DNA from: Mesorhizobium_K quangtriensis
Lineage (GTDB): Bacteria; Pseudomonadota; Alphaproteobacteria; Rhizobiales; Rhizobiaceae
DNA: 64,000 bases
Assembly: GCF_040081925.1 (NCBI RefSeq)
Contig: NZ_JBEBMF010000004.1
Coordinates: 1-64,000 of the forward strand
Direction of reading: 5' to 3'
Position 1 is the first letter of the stretch; each line of letters begins with the position of its first letter. Made by a program: the position numbers and the translations under genes. Below, one piece after another: positions 42,019 through 50,557 of the stretch. Under the pieces are notes generated by a model that was given only the letters and a program-made list of their open reading frames with translations, did no database searches and was not told the origin of the DNA.

Positions 42019-43419
42019 ATGTCGCTCGCCCCGCATCCGACTGACCGCAACGCTGCCGCCGGCGACAATCCTCTCGACGCGCTCGAACGCGCGTGGCGCC
42101 GCATCTCCGACGAACACACACTTATCCGTCGCGGCGGCCGCGTTATCGAAGTTTCTCCAACGCATTTCCGCGTCCGCGGCCTCTCGGCGGTCGCACGCCT
42201 CGGCGACATGGTGGAGCATCGCAGCCGCGCCGGCGTGCGCCACGGCGAGATCGTGCAGATTTCCCCGGACGAGGTTCTGGTCGCTCCGTTCGAACGCGCA
42301 GGCGACGCCGGGGTCGGCGATACGGTCATCGACCTAGGCCCCTTCGCCATCCTCCCGCACGCCTCGTGGCGCGGTCGCGCCATCGATGCGCTCGGCCGTC
42401 CGATCGACGGCGGTCCTCATCTCGCGCATGGCGATCTGGAGGATGCCGCAAAGCTCGTTCAGCCTCCCGCCCTCTCCCGCCAGCGCGTCGGCGAAGGATT
42501 TCGCACCGGCGTCAAGGTTATCGACGTCTTCACCCCCATCTGTTTCGGCCAGCGCCTCGGCATCTTCGCCGGCTCGGGCGTCGGCAAGTCGACACTGCTC
42601 GCCATGCTGGCCTCGGCGTCCGCCTTCGACACCGTCGTGGTTGCGCTGATCGGCGAACGCGGCCGAGAGGTGCGCGAATTCCTCGAGGACACGATCGGCC
42701 CTGCATGCATGGTCAAGACTGTCGCGGTCGTCTCCACCAGCGATGAAAGCGCCATGATGCGCCGCCGCGCGCCGGATACCGCCATGCGCGTCGCCGAGCA
42801 TTTCCGCCAGCAGGGCGACCGTGTGCTGCTGATCCTCGATTCCATCACGCGCTTTGCCCATGCGTTGCGCGAGGTCGCCACAGGAACCGGCGAGCCGCCT
42901 GTCGCGCGCGGCTATCCCGCCTCGGTCTTCACCGAACTGCCGAAACTGCTGGAGCGCGCAGGCCCCGGCGTCGAAGGTTCCGGCTCCATCACCGCCATCA
43001 TCTCCGTGCTCATCGACGGCGACGACCACAACGATCCGGTCGCCGATTCCGTGCGCGGCATTCTCGACGGACACGTCGTCCTCGATCGCTCAATCGCCGA
43101 GCAGGGCCGCTACCCGCCGGTCAACCCACTCGCCTCCATCTCGCGCCTGGCGCCGAAGGCGTGGACGGACGACCAGCGCACCCTCGTGACCAAGCTCAAG
43201 GCGATGATTTCCCGCTTCGAGTCGACGCGCGACATCCGCCTTCTCGGCGCCTACCAGCCCGGCGCAGACATCGAACTGGACACCGCCGTCCGGCAGGTTC
43301 CCACAATCTACGACGCGATGACGCAGACGCCGCGCGACCCACCATCGGCGGATGCCTTCGCCGACCTCGCCCGCCACCTGAAGTCGAAGGACAGGCCGCA
43401 TGTGGCGCAGCAAGGCTGA
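42019..43419 (+). CDS. fliI: Flagellum-specific ATPase FliI
   Basis: 466 residues. P-loop GIFAGSGVGKSTLLAML, Walker B RVLLILDSITRFAHALREVA and the F1-beta-like ERGREVREF identify the export ATPase. It energises substrate unfolding at the export gate together with FliH. No FliJ gene is obvious next to it; the next gene overlaps by 20 bp and encodes a membrane protein instead. Confidence 0.96.
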   Translation: MSLAPHPTDRNAAAGDNPLDALERAWRRISDEHTLIRRGGRVIEVSPTHFRVRGLSAVARLGDMVEHRSRAGVRHGEIVQISPDEVLVAPFERAGDAGVGDTVIDLGPFAILPHASWRGRAIDALGRPIDGGPHLAHGDLEDAAKLVQPPALSRQRVGEGFRTGVKVIDVFTPICFGQRLGIFAGSGVGKSTLLAMLASASAFDTVVVALIGERGREVREFLEDTIGPACMVKTVAVVSTSDESAMMRRRAPDTAMRVAEHFRQQGDRVLLILDSITRFAHALREVATGTGEPPVARGYPASVFTELPKLLERAGPGVEGSGSITAIISVLIDGDDHNDPVADSVRGILDGHVVLDRSIAEQGRYPPVNPLASISRLAPKAWTDDQRTLVTKLKAMISRFESTRDIRLLGAYQPGADIELDTAVRQVPTIYDAMTQTPRDPPSADAFADLARHLKSKDRPHVAQQG

Positions 43420-44044
43420 CCGTCTGCTTGAGGAACTTGTCCGCGAGAACCGTCTCGCAGAGCTTGCGGGCTCGGACGAAAGCGCCCCGAGCTCCGCCAA
43501 GCCCCTGTCTCCTGAACAGGAGGCAAAACGGCGCGACCGTCGCAGCGACCTGACCGTCGCTGCGCTCGGCGTGACCCTCGGCCTCATCTGCGCACTTTTC
43601 CCGTGGTACATCTTCTTCAACCCGGACGAGTTCGGCGTCAGGGCCATGCGGTTTGGCGGCGGCGGCAACGGCACTCAGCCGATTGTCCTCGGCGCTCAGA
43701 CGGAACGCGTCGGCGCGCCTGCGGAAAAGCAGGACATCCCCTTCCTTGACCTTGAACTCGACCTGCGCACGACGGGAACGGCGGTCAAGGACCCAGAAAG
43801 CGACGACGGCGGCCACGCAGCCCTCCCCAGCGTCGAGGAACAGCCGTTTCCCCCTCCGGTTATCGAGTTCAAGGTGATCCAGATCGCCAACGGACGCGCC
43901 ATGATCGAGGACGACACCGGCCTCTTCGTCGTCCAGACCGGCTCGGTGCTGCCCGACGGAGCCCATGTCCGGTCGATAGAGGACCGCGACGGCAAGCCCG
44001 TTCTCGTCACGGACAAGGACAAGGTCCTGAAGGTCGGGGAGTAA
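43400..44044 (+). CDS. Uncharacterised single-span membrane protein between fliI and flgB
   Basis: 214 residues, overlapping fliI by 20 bp. A charged cytoplasmic N-terminus (LLEELVRENRLAELAG, then EQEAKRRDRRSD) is followed by one membrane helix near residues 52-72 (LTVAALGVTLGLICALFPWYIFF). The outer domain has a low-complexity linker and a C-terminal beta-like module (FKVIQIANGRAMIEDDTGLFVVQTGSVLPDGAHV). The C-terminal part recalls small secretion-pilot or PilP-like modules but I cannot assign a family. Tight coupling to fliI suggests a role in export or basal body assembly. Confidence 0.8.
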   Translation: MWRSKADRLLEELVRENRLAELAGSDESAPSSAKPLSPEQEAKRRDRRSDLTVAALGVTLGLICALFPWYIFFNPDEFGVRAMRFGGGGNGTQPIVLGAQTERVGAPAEKQDIPFLDLELDLRTTGTAVKDPESDDGGHAALPSVEEQPFPPPVIEFKVIQIANGRAMIEDDTGLFVVQTGSVLPDGAHVRSIEDRDGKPVLVTDKDKVLKVGE

Positions 44045-44106
44045 GCCCCCGCAAGGCCCACGCAAGACTGGCGGCCTACCCTGTGCATATCCGGCCGGAG
44101 ATTTGC

Positions 44107-44487
44107 ATGGAGACCGTCAACCTATTCGCTCTCGCGACGCAGCAGTCGAAATGGCTCGCCGTGCGCCAGACGGCGGTTGCCGGCAACGTCGCCAATGTCA
44201 ACACGCCGGGCTACAAGGCGGTCGACGTCGAGCCCTTCGAAAGCGTGCTCGACAAGACGGGCGTCAGGCTTGCCACGACGCAGCAGGGGCATATTGCGGG
44301 TAGCGTCGGCGAGTCCGGTTTCGCGGTCAACGCGCAGGCCGACGATCCGTCGATCCTGCCATCCGAGAATTCGGTCGTCCTCGAAGACGAGTTGATGAAG
44401 GCCGGCGAAGTCCGCCGCCAGTTCGAACTCAATACGGCGATCGTGAAAGCCTTCCATCGCATGCTCATGACGGCGTCGAAAGGCTAG
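44107..44487 (+). CDS. flgB: Flagellar proximal rod protein FlgB
   Basis: 126 residues from ATG 44107 (GGAG site); an upstream GTG at 44083 is less likely. FALATQQSKWLAVRQTAVAGNVANVNTPGYKA is the rod-protein N-terminal motif and the C-terminal VRRQFELNTAIVKAFHRMLM completes the coiled part. First gene of flgB-flgC-fliE, separated from flgC by 2 bp. Confidence 0.94.
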   Translation: METVNLFALATQQSKWLAVRQTAVAGNVANVNTPGYKAVDVEPFESVLDKTGVRLATTQQGHIAGSVGESGFAVNAQADDPSILPSENSVVLEDELMKAGEVRRQFELNTAIVKAFHRMLMTASKG

Positions 44488-44489
44488 CC

Positions 44490-44909
44490 ATGGACCCGTT
44501 GGCAGCCGCTCTCAAAGTCGCAGCATCCGGCCTCGGCGCTCAGTCGGAGCGCCTGCGCGTCGTTTCGGAAAACCTTGCCAACGCGCAGTCGACCGGCGAC
44601 GCGCCAGGCGCCGAACCCTATCGCCGCAAGACCATCACCTTCGCCGCCGAACTCGACCGCGTCACCGGCGGCTCGATGGTCGAGGTTAACAGGATCGGCC
44701 GCGACGACGGCGCGTTTCCGGTCCAGTTCATGCCCGGCCACGAAGCAGCTGACGAAAAGGGCTACGTCAAGATGCCCAACGTCAACGTGCTGATCGAAAT
44801 GGCCGACATGAGCGAGGCCAACCGGTCCTACGAGGCGAACCTGCAGGTCATCAAGCAGGCGCGCGAACTCATTTCCCTCACCATTGACCTGATGCGGAGC
44901 CAGTCATGA
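44490..44909 (+). CDS. flgC: Flagellar proximal rod protein FlgC
   Basis: 139 residues. Starts DPLAAALKVAASGLGAQSERLRVVSENLANAQST and ends SYEANLQVIKQARELISLTIDLMRS, both family patterns; VKMPNVNVLIEMADMSEANR is the usual FlgC middle. Overlaps fliE by 4 bp. Confidence 0.95.
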   Translation: MDPLAAALKVAASGLGAQSERLRVVSENLANAQSTGDAPGAEPYRRKTITFAAELDRVTGGSMVEVNRIGRDDGAFPVQFMPGHEAADEKGYVKMPNVNVLIEMADMSEANRSYEANLQVIKQARELISLTIDLMRSQS

Positions 44910-45232
44910 TAACCGGCCTCGGCGCTATCGATTTCAGCACCATCGGCAAATCGTCCGGTCTCGGAAACGGCGGGACAACCGGTCCGGGCACGGCAGCCGG
45001 CGCTGCCGATGCGGCAGGCTCCTTCGCCTCCGTCATGGCCGACCTTGCGACGAATGCCGTCGATACGCTGCAGCAGGCCGAGCAGCTTTCCGTCAAGGGC
45101 ATGCAGGGCCAGGCGGACACGCGCGAGGTTGTCGACGCGGTCATGAGCGCAGAGCAGGCACTGACGGCAGCGGTCGCCATCCGCGACAAGATCGTCAGCG
45201 CCTACATGGAAGTCAGCAGGATGCAGATCTGA
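44906..45232 (+). CDS. fliE: Flagellar hook-basal body protein FliE
   Basis: 108 residues. Glycine- and alanine-rich N-terminal part, then FASVMADLATNAVDTLQQAEQLSVKGMQGQADTREVVDAVMSAEQALTAAVAIRDKIVSAYMEVSRMQI, the FliE core, here quoted by its key runs DLATNAVDTLQ and VVDAVMSAEQAL. FliE links the MS ring to the rod. ATGA overlap with flgC. Confidence 0.93.
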   Translation: MITGLGAIDFSTIGKSSGLGNGGTTGPGTAAGAADAAGSFASVMADLATNAVDTLQQAEQLSVKGMQGQADTREVVDAVMSAEQALTAAVAIRDKIVSAYMEVSRMQI

Positions 45233-45260
45233 CGGGCAGTCAGAAGACGGGCAGTCAGAA
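45231..45260 (+). repeat. 15-bp perfect tandem duplication between fliE and flgG
   Basis: GACGGGCAGTCAGAA occurs twice back to back (45231-45245, 45246-45260), the first copy including part of the fliE stop codon. It ends 13 bp before the flgG start and is likely a recent slippage event. Confidence 0.9.
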
Positions 45261-45273
45261 AGGGTAACAAGTC

Positions 45274-46062
45274 ATGAAAGCGCTTGCCATCGCCGCGACG
45301 GGCATGAATGCCCAGCAGACCAATCTCGAGGTCATCGCCAACAACATCGCCAACATCAACACGACCGGCTTCAAGCGTGCGCGTGCGGAGTTTTCCGACC
45401 TGCTCTATCAGGTCGACCGCATGCAGGGCGTGCCGTCGCGCGCCGATGCGAGCCTCGTCCCCGAAGGCGTCTCCATCGGCCTCGGCGTCAAGACCGCGGC
45501 CATCCGCAATGTGCACATCCAGGGCGGCCTCACGCAGACGGGCAACAGCCTCGACCTCGCGCTGACCGGCAATGGCTGGTTCCAGATCGAAGGCGCCGAG
45601 GGGCAAACTCTCTACACCCGCGCCGGCTCCTTCAACACAGACGCCAACGGCCAGTTGGTCACCGTGGACGGCTACAACGTCATCCCGGCGATCACCGTGC
45701 CGACCGACGCGCTCGCGGTCGTCGTCAACAAGACCGGCCAGGTCTATGCGCGCATCGACGGCCAGACCGACCTCCAGGAACTCGGCCAGCTGACGCTCGC
45801 CAGCTTCGCCAACGAGGCCGGCCTCGCGCCGCTTGGCGACAATCTTTTCCAGGAAACCGCTGCGTCCGGCCCGGCAACCGTCGGCTCGCCCGGCGATGTC
45901 GGCTTCGCCACCGTCGAACAGGGCTATCTGGAGAACTCCAACGTCGATCCCGTCAAGGAAATCACCGAGCTGATATCCGCCCAGCGCGCCTACGAAATGA
46001 ACTCCAAGGTCATCCAGGCGGCCGACGAGATGGCGGCCGTCGTCTCGAAGAACATCCGGTAA
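45274..46062 (+). CDS. flgG: Flagellar distal rod protein FlgG
   Basis: 262 residues, the usual FlgG length. N-terminal ALAIAATGMNAQQTNLEVIANNIANINTTGFKR, core DLALTGNGWFQIEGAEGQTLYTRAG, C-terminal GYLENSNVDPVKEITELISAQRAYEMNSKVIQAADEM. Forms the distal rod. The start at 45274 follows an AAGGG site after a 15-bp tandem duplication. Confidence 0.97.
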   Translation: MKALAIAATGMNAQQTNLEVIANNIANINTTGFKRARAEFSDLLYQVDRMQGVPSRADASLVPEGVSIGLGVKTAAIRNVHIQGGLTQTGNSLDLALTGNGWFQIEGAEGQTLYTRAGSFNTDANGQLVTVDGYNVIPAITVPTDALAVVVNKTGQVYARIDGQTDLQELGQLTLASFANEAGLAPLGDNLFQETAASGPATVGSPGDVGFATVEQGYLENSNVDPVKEITELISAQRAYEMNSKVIQAADEMAAVVSKNIR

Positions 46063-46067
46063 GGCAG

Positions 46068-46532
46068 ATGACGATGCGGTTTCTGGCAAGGACAGTCACC
46101 CTGGTCGCCTTCGCCTGCCTCGCAGGCGGGTCGGCGTTCGCCCAGGAGATCGTGTTCATCCCGAACCGCGTCATCTATCCCGGCGAGACGATCGAGATGG
46201 CCTCCCTGAAGGAAGTCACCCTGAAACCCGACCGCATCATTCCGCCCGGCGTCGTCATCAGCCCTGCGGAGCTCGACGGCAAGGTCGCCAAGCGCACCCT
46301 GCTGCCCGGGCGCTACGTTCCCGCAGCCGCGCTCCGCGAAGCCTGGGTCGTCGAGCAGGGTGCTGCCGTGCAGATGGTGTTCATCGCTGGCGGTCTCACC
46401 ATCTCGGCAACCGGCGTGACGCTGCAGCCGGGTGCTGCCGGCGACATGGTGCGCGTGCGCAACATCGACAGCGGCAAGATCCTCTCCGGCACCGTCATGG
46501 CCGACGGCTCGATCAGGATAGGAACTTCATGA
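46068..46532 (+). CDS. flgA: P-ring assembly chaperone FlgA
   Basis: 154 residues with a signal peptide (MRFLARTVTLVAFACLAGGSAFA). The mature SAF-like part includes IYPGETIEMASLKEVTL, AKRTLLPGRYVPAAALRE and the C-terminal LQPGAAGDMVRVRNIDSGKILSGTV. FlgA helps FlgI polymerise in the periplasm, and flgI follows directly with a 4-bp overlap. Confidence 0.92.
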   Translation: MTMRFLARTVTLVAFACLAGGSAFAQEIVFIPNRVIYPGETIEMASLKEVTLKPDRIIPPGVVISPAELDGKVAKRTLLPGRYVPAAALREAWVVEQGAAVQMVFIAGGLTISATGVTLQPGAAGDMVRVRNIDSGKILSGTVMADGSIRIGTS

Positions 46533-47794
46533 TCGGCCTGCGTCCCTTCACGGTCCTGCTCGCCTTCGCGCTGGCCGCCTCTCCGGCAGCCGGCGCTGAT
46601 CTCATGCTGGAGGCCCCTCTCCCACCTGAGGGCGGCGGCGGCCTGGTCGACCGCTTTCCGCAGCCACAGGGCGGTGTGCCCATCGGTCAGGAGGGCGCGG
46701 GCGCCTTCAAGCAGTTTCCGTCCTCCGGCGGCCAGTTGCCACAACACGGCACTGCCGCCCGCATCAAGGATATCGCCCAGCTCCAGAGTGCGCGCGACAA
46801 CCAACTCGTCGGCTACGGTCTCGTCATCGGCCTGAACGGGTCGGGCGACAGCCTGCGCAACTCGCCCTTCACCGAACAGTCCATGCGCGCCATGCTCGAA
46901 AATCTCGGCATCGCCGGCGAAGGCAGTCGTGCAAGGTCGCGCAACGTTGCCGCTGTCATCGTCACCGCCAACCTCCCGGCCTTCGTCAAGTCCGGTGCAC
47001 GCATCGATGTCGGCGTCTCCTCCATGGGCGATGCATCGTCGCTGGCCGGCGGTACGCTCGTCATGACACCGCTCAAGGCCGCCGACGGCGAAATCTACGC
47101 GGTCGCCCAAGGACCTGTTTTCGTCTCGGGCTTCAATGCGCAGGGTCAGGCCGAGCAGTTGACGCAGGGCGTGCCCACTTCCGGTCGCGTCCCCAACGGA
47201 GCCATCATCGAACGCGAGGTCGCGGCCGATTTCGCGGCACAGTCGAACATGGTGCTCCAGCTCAGGAACGCCGATTTTTCGACCGCTGTCCGTGTCGCCG
47301 ACGCCGTCAACGCCTATGCCGGCCAGCACTACGGCATGCGCGTTGCCTTCGAGCAGGATTCGCGCACGATCATCATCAAGAAGCCGGAAAAGGTCTCGCC
47401 GGCCAGATTCTTCGCCGAGCTGGAAAACATCGTGGTTGCGGCCGACGCACCGGCTCGTGTCGTGGTCGACGAGCGCACCGGCACCATCGTCATCGGCAAC
47501 GACGTGCGCATCTCACGCGTCGCCGTCAGCCACGGAACGCTGACGGTTCGGGTTACCGAAGCACCCACCGTTGTGCAGCCCGAACCCTTCTCTCGCGGCG
47601 AGACCGCCGTCGAACCCTACACCGAGATCGACGCCGGCTGGCCAGACGCGAAGATCGCGCTCCTCGACGGCCCCGATCTCGAAACGCTCGTTTCCGGCCT
47701 CAATCGCCTCGGCGTCAAGCCGGACGGCATCATCGCCATCCTGCAGGGCATCAAGTCCGCCGGCGCGATGCAGGCCGACCTTGTCTTGCAGTGA
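46529..47794 (+). CDS. flgI: Flagellar P-ring protein FlgI with an N-terminal insertion
   Basis: 421 residues, against about 365-375 usually. Signal peptide FTVLLAFALAASPAAGA is followed by a Pro/Gly/Gln-rich stretch of about 50 residues (APLPPEGGGGLVDRFPQP ... SSGGQLPQHGT) not seen in typical FlgI. The normal core then begins ARIKDIAQLQSARDNQLVGYGLVIGLNGSGDS. The C-terminus with LVSGLNRLGVKPDGIIAILQGIKSAGAMQADLVLQ is standard. Builds the periplasmic P ring around the rod. Confidence 0.94.
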   Translation: MIGLRPFTVLLAFALAASPAAGADLMLEAPLPPEGGGGLVDRFPQPQGGVPIGQEGAGAFKQFPSSGGQLPQHGTAARIKDIAQLQSARDNQLVGYGLVIGLNGSGDSLRNSPFTEQSMRAMLENLGIAGEGSRARSRNVAAVIVTANLPAFVKSGARIDVGVSSMGDASSLAGGTLVMTPLKAADGEIYAVAQGPVFVSGFNAQGQAEQLTQGVPTSGRVPNGAIIEREVAADFAAQSNMVLQLRNADFSTAVRVADAVNAYAGQHYGMRVAFEQDSRTIIIKKPEKVSPARFFAELENIVVAADAPARVVVDERTGTIVIGNDVRISRVAVSHGTLTVRVTEAPTVVQPEPFSRGETAVEPYTEIDAGWPDAKIALLDGPDLETLVSGLNRLGVKPDGIIAILQGIKSAGAMQADLVLQ

Positions 47795-48402
47795 GTCCGA
47801 TGATGGCTTTCCCCCGCTCCCGCCCCTCCTCAACGCTTCGCCCTCTGGCGTTTGCGACATTGTCGGTGCTGGTTCTTTCCACCGGCGTGCTCGGCGCAAC
47901 AGAGACGCTTGTCGAGCAGTTGGACGATCCCGCGCTGCTAGTGCCAGAGGAAGCACTCCTTGACGAAGCAGCCACCGGCACGGTCAGAGCCAAACCCCTC
48001 GAATCCGGCACGGACGTCGAGCGCTTCTGCTCCAACATCGCCGACGCCGCGCGCGATCGCCGCTACGCCCTGCAGAAGGACGAGTTGCAGGTCCTTCAGC
48101 AGGAGATCGACAAGCGTATCGCGGCGCTGGAGGAAAAACGCGCAGAGTATGAATCCTGGCTCAAGCGGCGCGAGGATTTCCTGGCCAAGGCGAAAGAGGA
48201 TGTCGTCAAGATCTATTCCGGCATGAAGCCCGACGCCGCCGCGGAACGCCTAGCTGAGATGGACGCCGTGCTCGCCGCCAGCATCCTGATGCAGATAGAG
48301 CCGCGCAAGGCCGGCGTGATCCTGAACGAAATGGAGCGCAAGGCGGCGGCCATGCTGACCGGCGTCATGGCTGCGGCATCGCGCAGGACCGACCCATCAT
48401 GA
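47791..48402 (+). CDS. motE: Motility protein MotE (MotC chaperone)
   Basis: 203 residues from GTG 47791, overlapping the flgI stop (GTGA). A signal peptide or membrane anchor (PLAFATLSVLVLSTGVLGA) leads to a periplasmic part with a coiled coil (LQKDELQVLQQEIDKRIAALEEKRAEYESWL, quoted by its runs LQVLQQEIDKR and AALEEKRAEYE) and a C-terminal MgtE-like domain (KPDAAAERLAEMD ... KAGVILNEMERKAAAML). Rhizobial MotE assists folding of the periplasmic motor protein MotC, which is encoded at 59670. Confidence 0.88.
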   Translation: MSPMMAFPRSRPSSTLRPLAFATLSVLVLSTGVLGATETLVEQLDDPALLVPEEALLDEAATGTVRAKPLESGTDVERFCSNIADAARDRRYALQKDELQVLQQEIDKRIAALEEKRAEYESWLKRREDFLAKAKEDVVKIYSGMKPDAAAERLAEMDAVLAASILMQIEPRKAGVILNEMERKAAAMLTGVMAAASRRTDPS

Positions 48403-49100
48403 TCCGCGCTCTTCTCACCCTACTCGTCGCATCGCTGCTGGCCGGTTGCGGCAGCCTCAAGGAGATCGGCCGCGAGCCGGAGCTGTCTCCGGTCGGCTCG
48501 GGCCTCGAAAGCGCCCCTCCACCGCCTGCTACCTATGCCGGCTATCCAGCAGCACCCGAGAAGCGCTTCTCCCTGTGGAACGACCGGCAGAGCCGGCTGT
48601 TTACGGACCCGCGCGCGCTATCGCCGGGCGACATCCTGACGGTACGCATCAAGATCAACGACCGCGCCCGCTTCAAGAACGAATCCGACCGCAAGCGCAC
48701 CGCCAGCAGGTCCCTTGGCGGCTCCGTCGATTACGAATGGGACGGCATAGGCTCGAGTGGTGCCCTGGACGCCAGTGTCAACTCCTCTACCGCCGCGGCT
48801 GGCGATGGCGAGACGAAGCGCTCGGAGGATCTGGAGCTTTCCATCGCCGCCGTCGTCACCGAAGTCCTGGGCAACGGCAACCTGATCATCCAGGGATCGC
48901 AGGAAGTGCGTGTCAACGCAGAACTGCGCGTCCTGACCATCGGCGGCATCGTCCGGCCGATCGACATCGGACCGAACAACACAATCAATTACGAGCGCAT
49001 CGCGGAAGCCCGCATCGCCTACGGTGGCCGTGGCCGGCTGACGGAAGTCCAGCAGCCGCCATACGGGCAACAGTTCCTGGACAAGGTATTGCCCTTCTGA
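48399..49100 (+). CDS. flgH: Flagellar L-ring lipoprotein FlgH
   Basis: 233 residues with a lipobox LLAGC (Cys17). The L-ring core includes SLWNDRQSRLFTDPRALSPGDILTVRI and the C-terminal RVNAELRVLTIGGIVRPIDI ... AYGGRGRLTEVQQPPYGQQFLDKVLPF. Forms the outer-membrane bushing. Overlaps motE by 4 bp and fliL by 1 bp. Confidence 0.96.
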   Translation: MIRALLTLLVASLLAGCGSLKEIGREPELSPVGSGLESAPPPPATYAGYPAAPEKRFSLWNDRQSRLFTDPRALSPGDILTVRIKINDRARFKNESDRKRTASRSLGGSVDYEWDGIGSSGALDASVNSSTAAAGDGETKRSEDLELSIAAVVTEVLGNGNLIIQGSQEVRVNAELRVLTIGGIVRPIDIGPNNTINYERIAEARIAYGGRGRLTEVQQPPYGQQFLDKVLPF

Positions 49101-49621
49101 TGGCCGCCGCGGCGAAAAATCCTGCCATGGATGCGCCGCCGGCCAAGGGCGGCCCGTCGCTCGTCATCCAACTCGGCGTCCTCGTCGTGCTGACCGCCGC
49201 CGCCGCAGGCATGGGCTGGTTCTCGGGCGGTCTCCTGACCAGCGGCAAATCCGGCGAGGAAGCACACGCGCCAGCCGCCGGCGGACACGGCACGGAAGCC
49301 AAGGAAGGCGGCCATGAGGCGGCTGGGCCTGCCTCCGAAACGGTCATCGCTCTACCCGCCATCACCACGAACATCGCCTCTCCACCCGATGTCTGGGTCC
49401 GCATGGAGGTCTCTCTCGTGCTGGACGCGCCTCCCGAGACTGCGGACCTGGCAGGCGCGGTGTCGCAGGATCTCATCGCCTACATCCGCACGATCAAGAT
49501 GCACGAGATCGAGGGAGCCAGCGGATTTCGTCATCTCAGGGAGAACCTCGACGAACGCGCGTCCATCCGCAGCGATGGCCACGTGAAGCAGGTTCTGATC
49601 AGGACGTTGCTGTTCGAATGA
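49100..49621 (+). CDS. fliL: Flagellar basal body-associated protein FliL
   Basis: 173 residues from ATG 49100 (TGATG junction with flgH). One membrane helix (LVIQLGVLVVLTAAAAGMGWF), a His/Gly/Glu-rich linker (HAPAAGGHGTEAKEGGHEAAG), then the periplasmic FliL domain (WVRMEVSLVLDAP ... LRENLDERASIRSDGHVKQVLIRTLLFE). FliL supports the stator. Overlaps fliP by 4 bp. Confidence 0.92.
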   Translation: MAAAAKNPAMDAPPAKGGPSLVIQLGVLVVLTAAAAGMGWFSGGLLTSGKSGEEAHAPAAGGHGTEAKEGGHEAAGPASETVIALPAITTNIASPPDVWVRMEVSLVLDAPPETADLAGAVSQDLIAYIRTIKMHEIEGASGFRHLRENLDERASIRSDGHVKQVLIRTLLFE

Positions 49622-50361
49622 AGCGCCTCGCCCAGATTTCCGCCCTGATCGGCGTCCTGCTTTTCGCGGGCGCAACCGCTGCCTCCGCGCAGCAGCTCGA
49701 TCTCGGCGCCATAGGCCAGGCGGACGGCACCACCATCGGCCGCATCATTCAGATGTTCGGCCTGCTCACCATCCTGTCGGTGGCGCCGGGCCTGCTCATC
49801 ATGGTGACGAGCTTCACGCGCTTCGTCATCGCCTTTTCCATCCTGCGCGCCGGCATCGGCCTGCAGACCACGCCGGCCAACCTGATCATCGTCAGCCTGT
49901 CGCTGTTCATGACCTTCTACGTCATGGCCCCGACATTCGATCAGGCGTGGAACAACGGCGTCCGCCCGCTGATGGATAACCAGATCAACGAGACGGAGGC
50001 GTTCCAGCGCATTTCCGATCCGTTTCGCGGTTTCATGATCCGCAACGTGCGTGACGAGGACTTCAATCTCTTTGCTGATCTCGCCCGCGAGCGCGGCGAC
50101 ACCGTCGATCCGCAGAACGTCGACCTGCGCGTGCTGATCCCTGCCTTCATGATCTCGGAGATCCGGCGTGGTTTCGAGATCGGCTTCCTGATCGTGCTGC
50201 CCTTTCTTGTCATCGACCTGATCGTCGCCACCATCACCATGGCGATGGGCATGATGATGCTCCCGCCGACCGTCGTCTCTTTGCCGTTCAAGATCTTGTT
50301 CTTCGTGCTGATCGACGGCTGGAACCTGCTCGTCGGCAGTCTGGTGCGCTCATTCAGTTGA
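49618..50361 (+). CDS. fliP: Flagellar export gate protein FliP
   Basis: 247 residues with a signal peptide (ISALIGVLLFAGATAASA). The gate core is LLTILSVAPGLLIMVTSFTRFVIAFSILR, then the periplasmic part and LIPAFMISEIRRGFEIGFLIVLPFLVIDLIVATITMAMGMMMLPPTVVSLPFKILFF by its key runs FMISEIRRGFEIGF and MGMMMLPPTVVSLPFK. Last gene of the long basal-body series before the flagellin block. Confidence 0.96.
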   Translation: MKRLAQISALIGVLLFAGATAASAQQLDLGAIGQADGTTIGRIIQMFGLLTILSVAPGLLIMVTSFTRFVIAFSILRAGIGLQTTPANLIIVSLSLFMTFYVMAPTFDQAWNNGVRPLMDNQINETEAFQRISDPFRGFMIRNVRDEDFNLFADLARERGDTVDPQNVDLRVLIPAFMISEIRRGFEIGFLIVLPFLVIDLIVATITMAMGMMMLPPTVVSLPFKILFFVLIDGWNLLVGSLVRSFS

Positions 50362-50396
50362 CGCGCTTTTCGACCCCTCGATAAAAATCACAATCC

Positions 50397-50557
50397 GTTA
50401 ACCACGTCCCTTATCCAAATCGCAGCTATCAACCTGCATTCTCTGCCCCACTAACTATGGCGGGTGAGCGCGGGGGACGCGATCATTGGCATGATGCCGT
50501 ACCGCCATACCGGTCGAGCCGGTATGGGAAAAGCATTCGAGTAAGGGTACGGGTACC
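50397..50557 (+). promoter_or_regulatory. Flagellin 1 promoter/leader with conserved hairpins
   Basis: GTTAACCA (50397), TTATCCAA (50411), ATGGCGGGT (50457), palindrome GGCATGATGCC (50488-50498) and an 8-bp hairpin CATACCGG-TCGAG-CCGGTATG (50506-50526) ending 31 nt before the start codon. The same modules occur before flagellins 2 and 3 in the same order. Confidence 0.7.
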
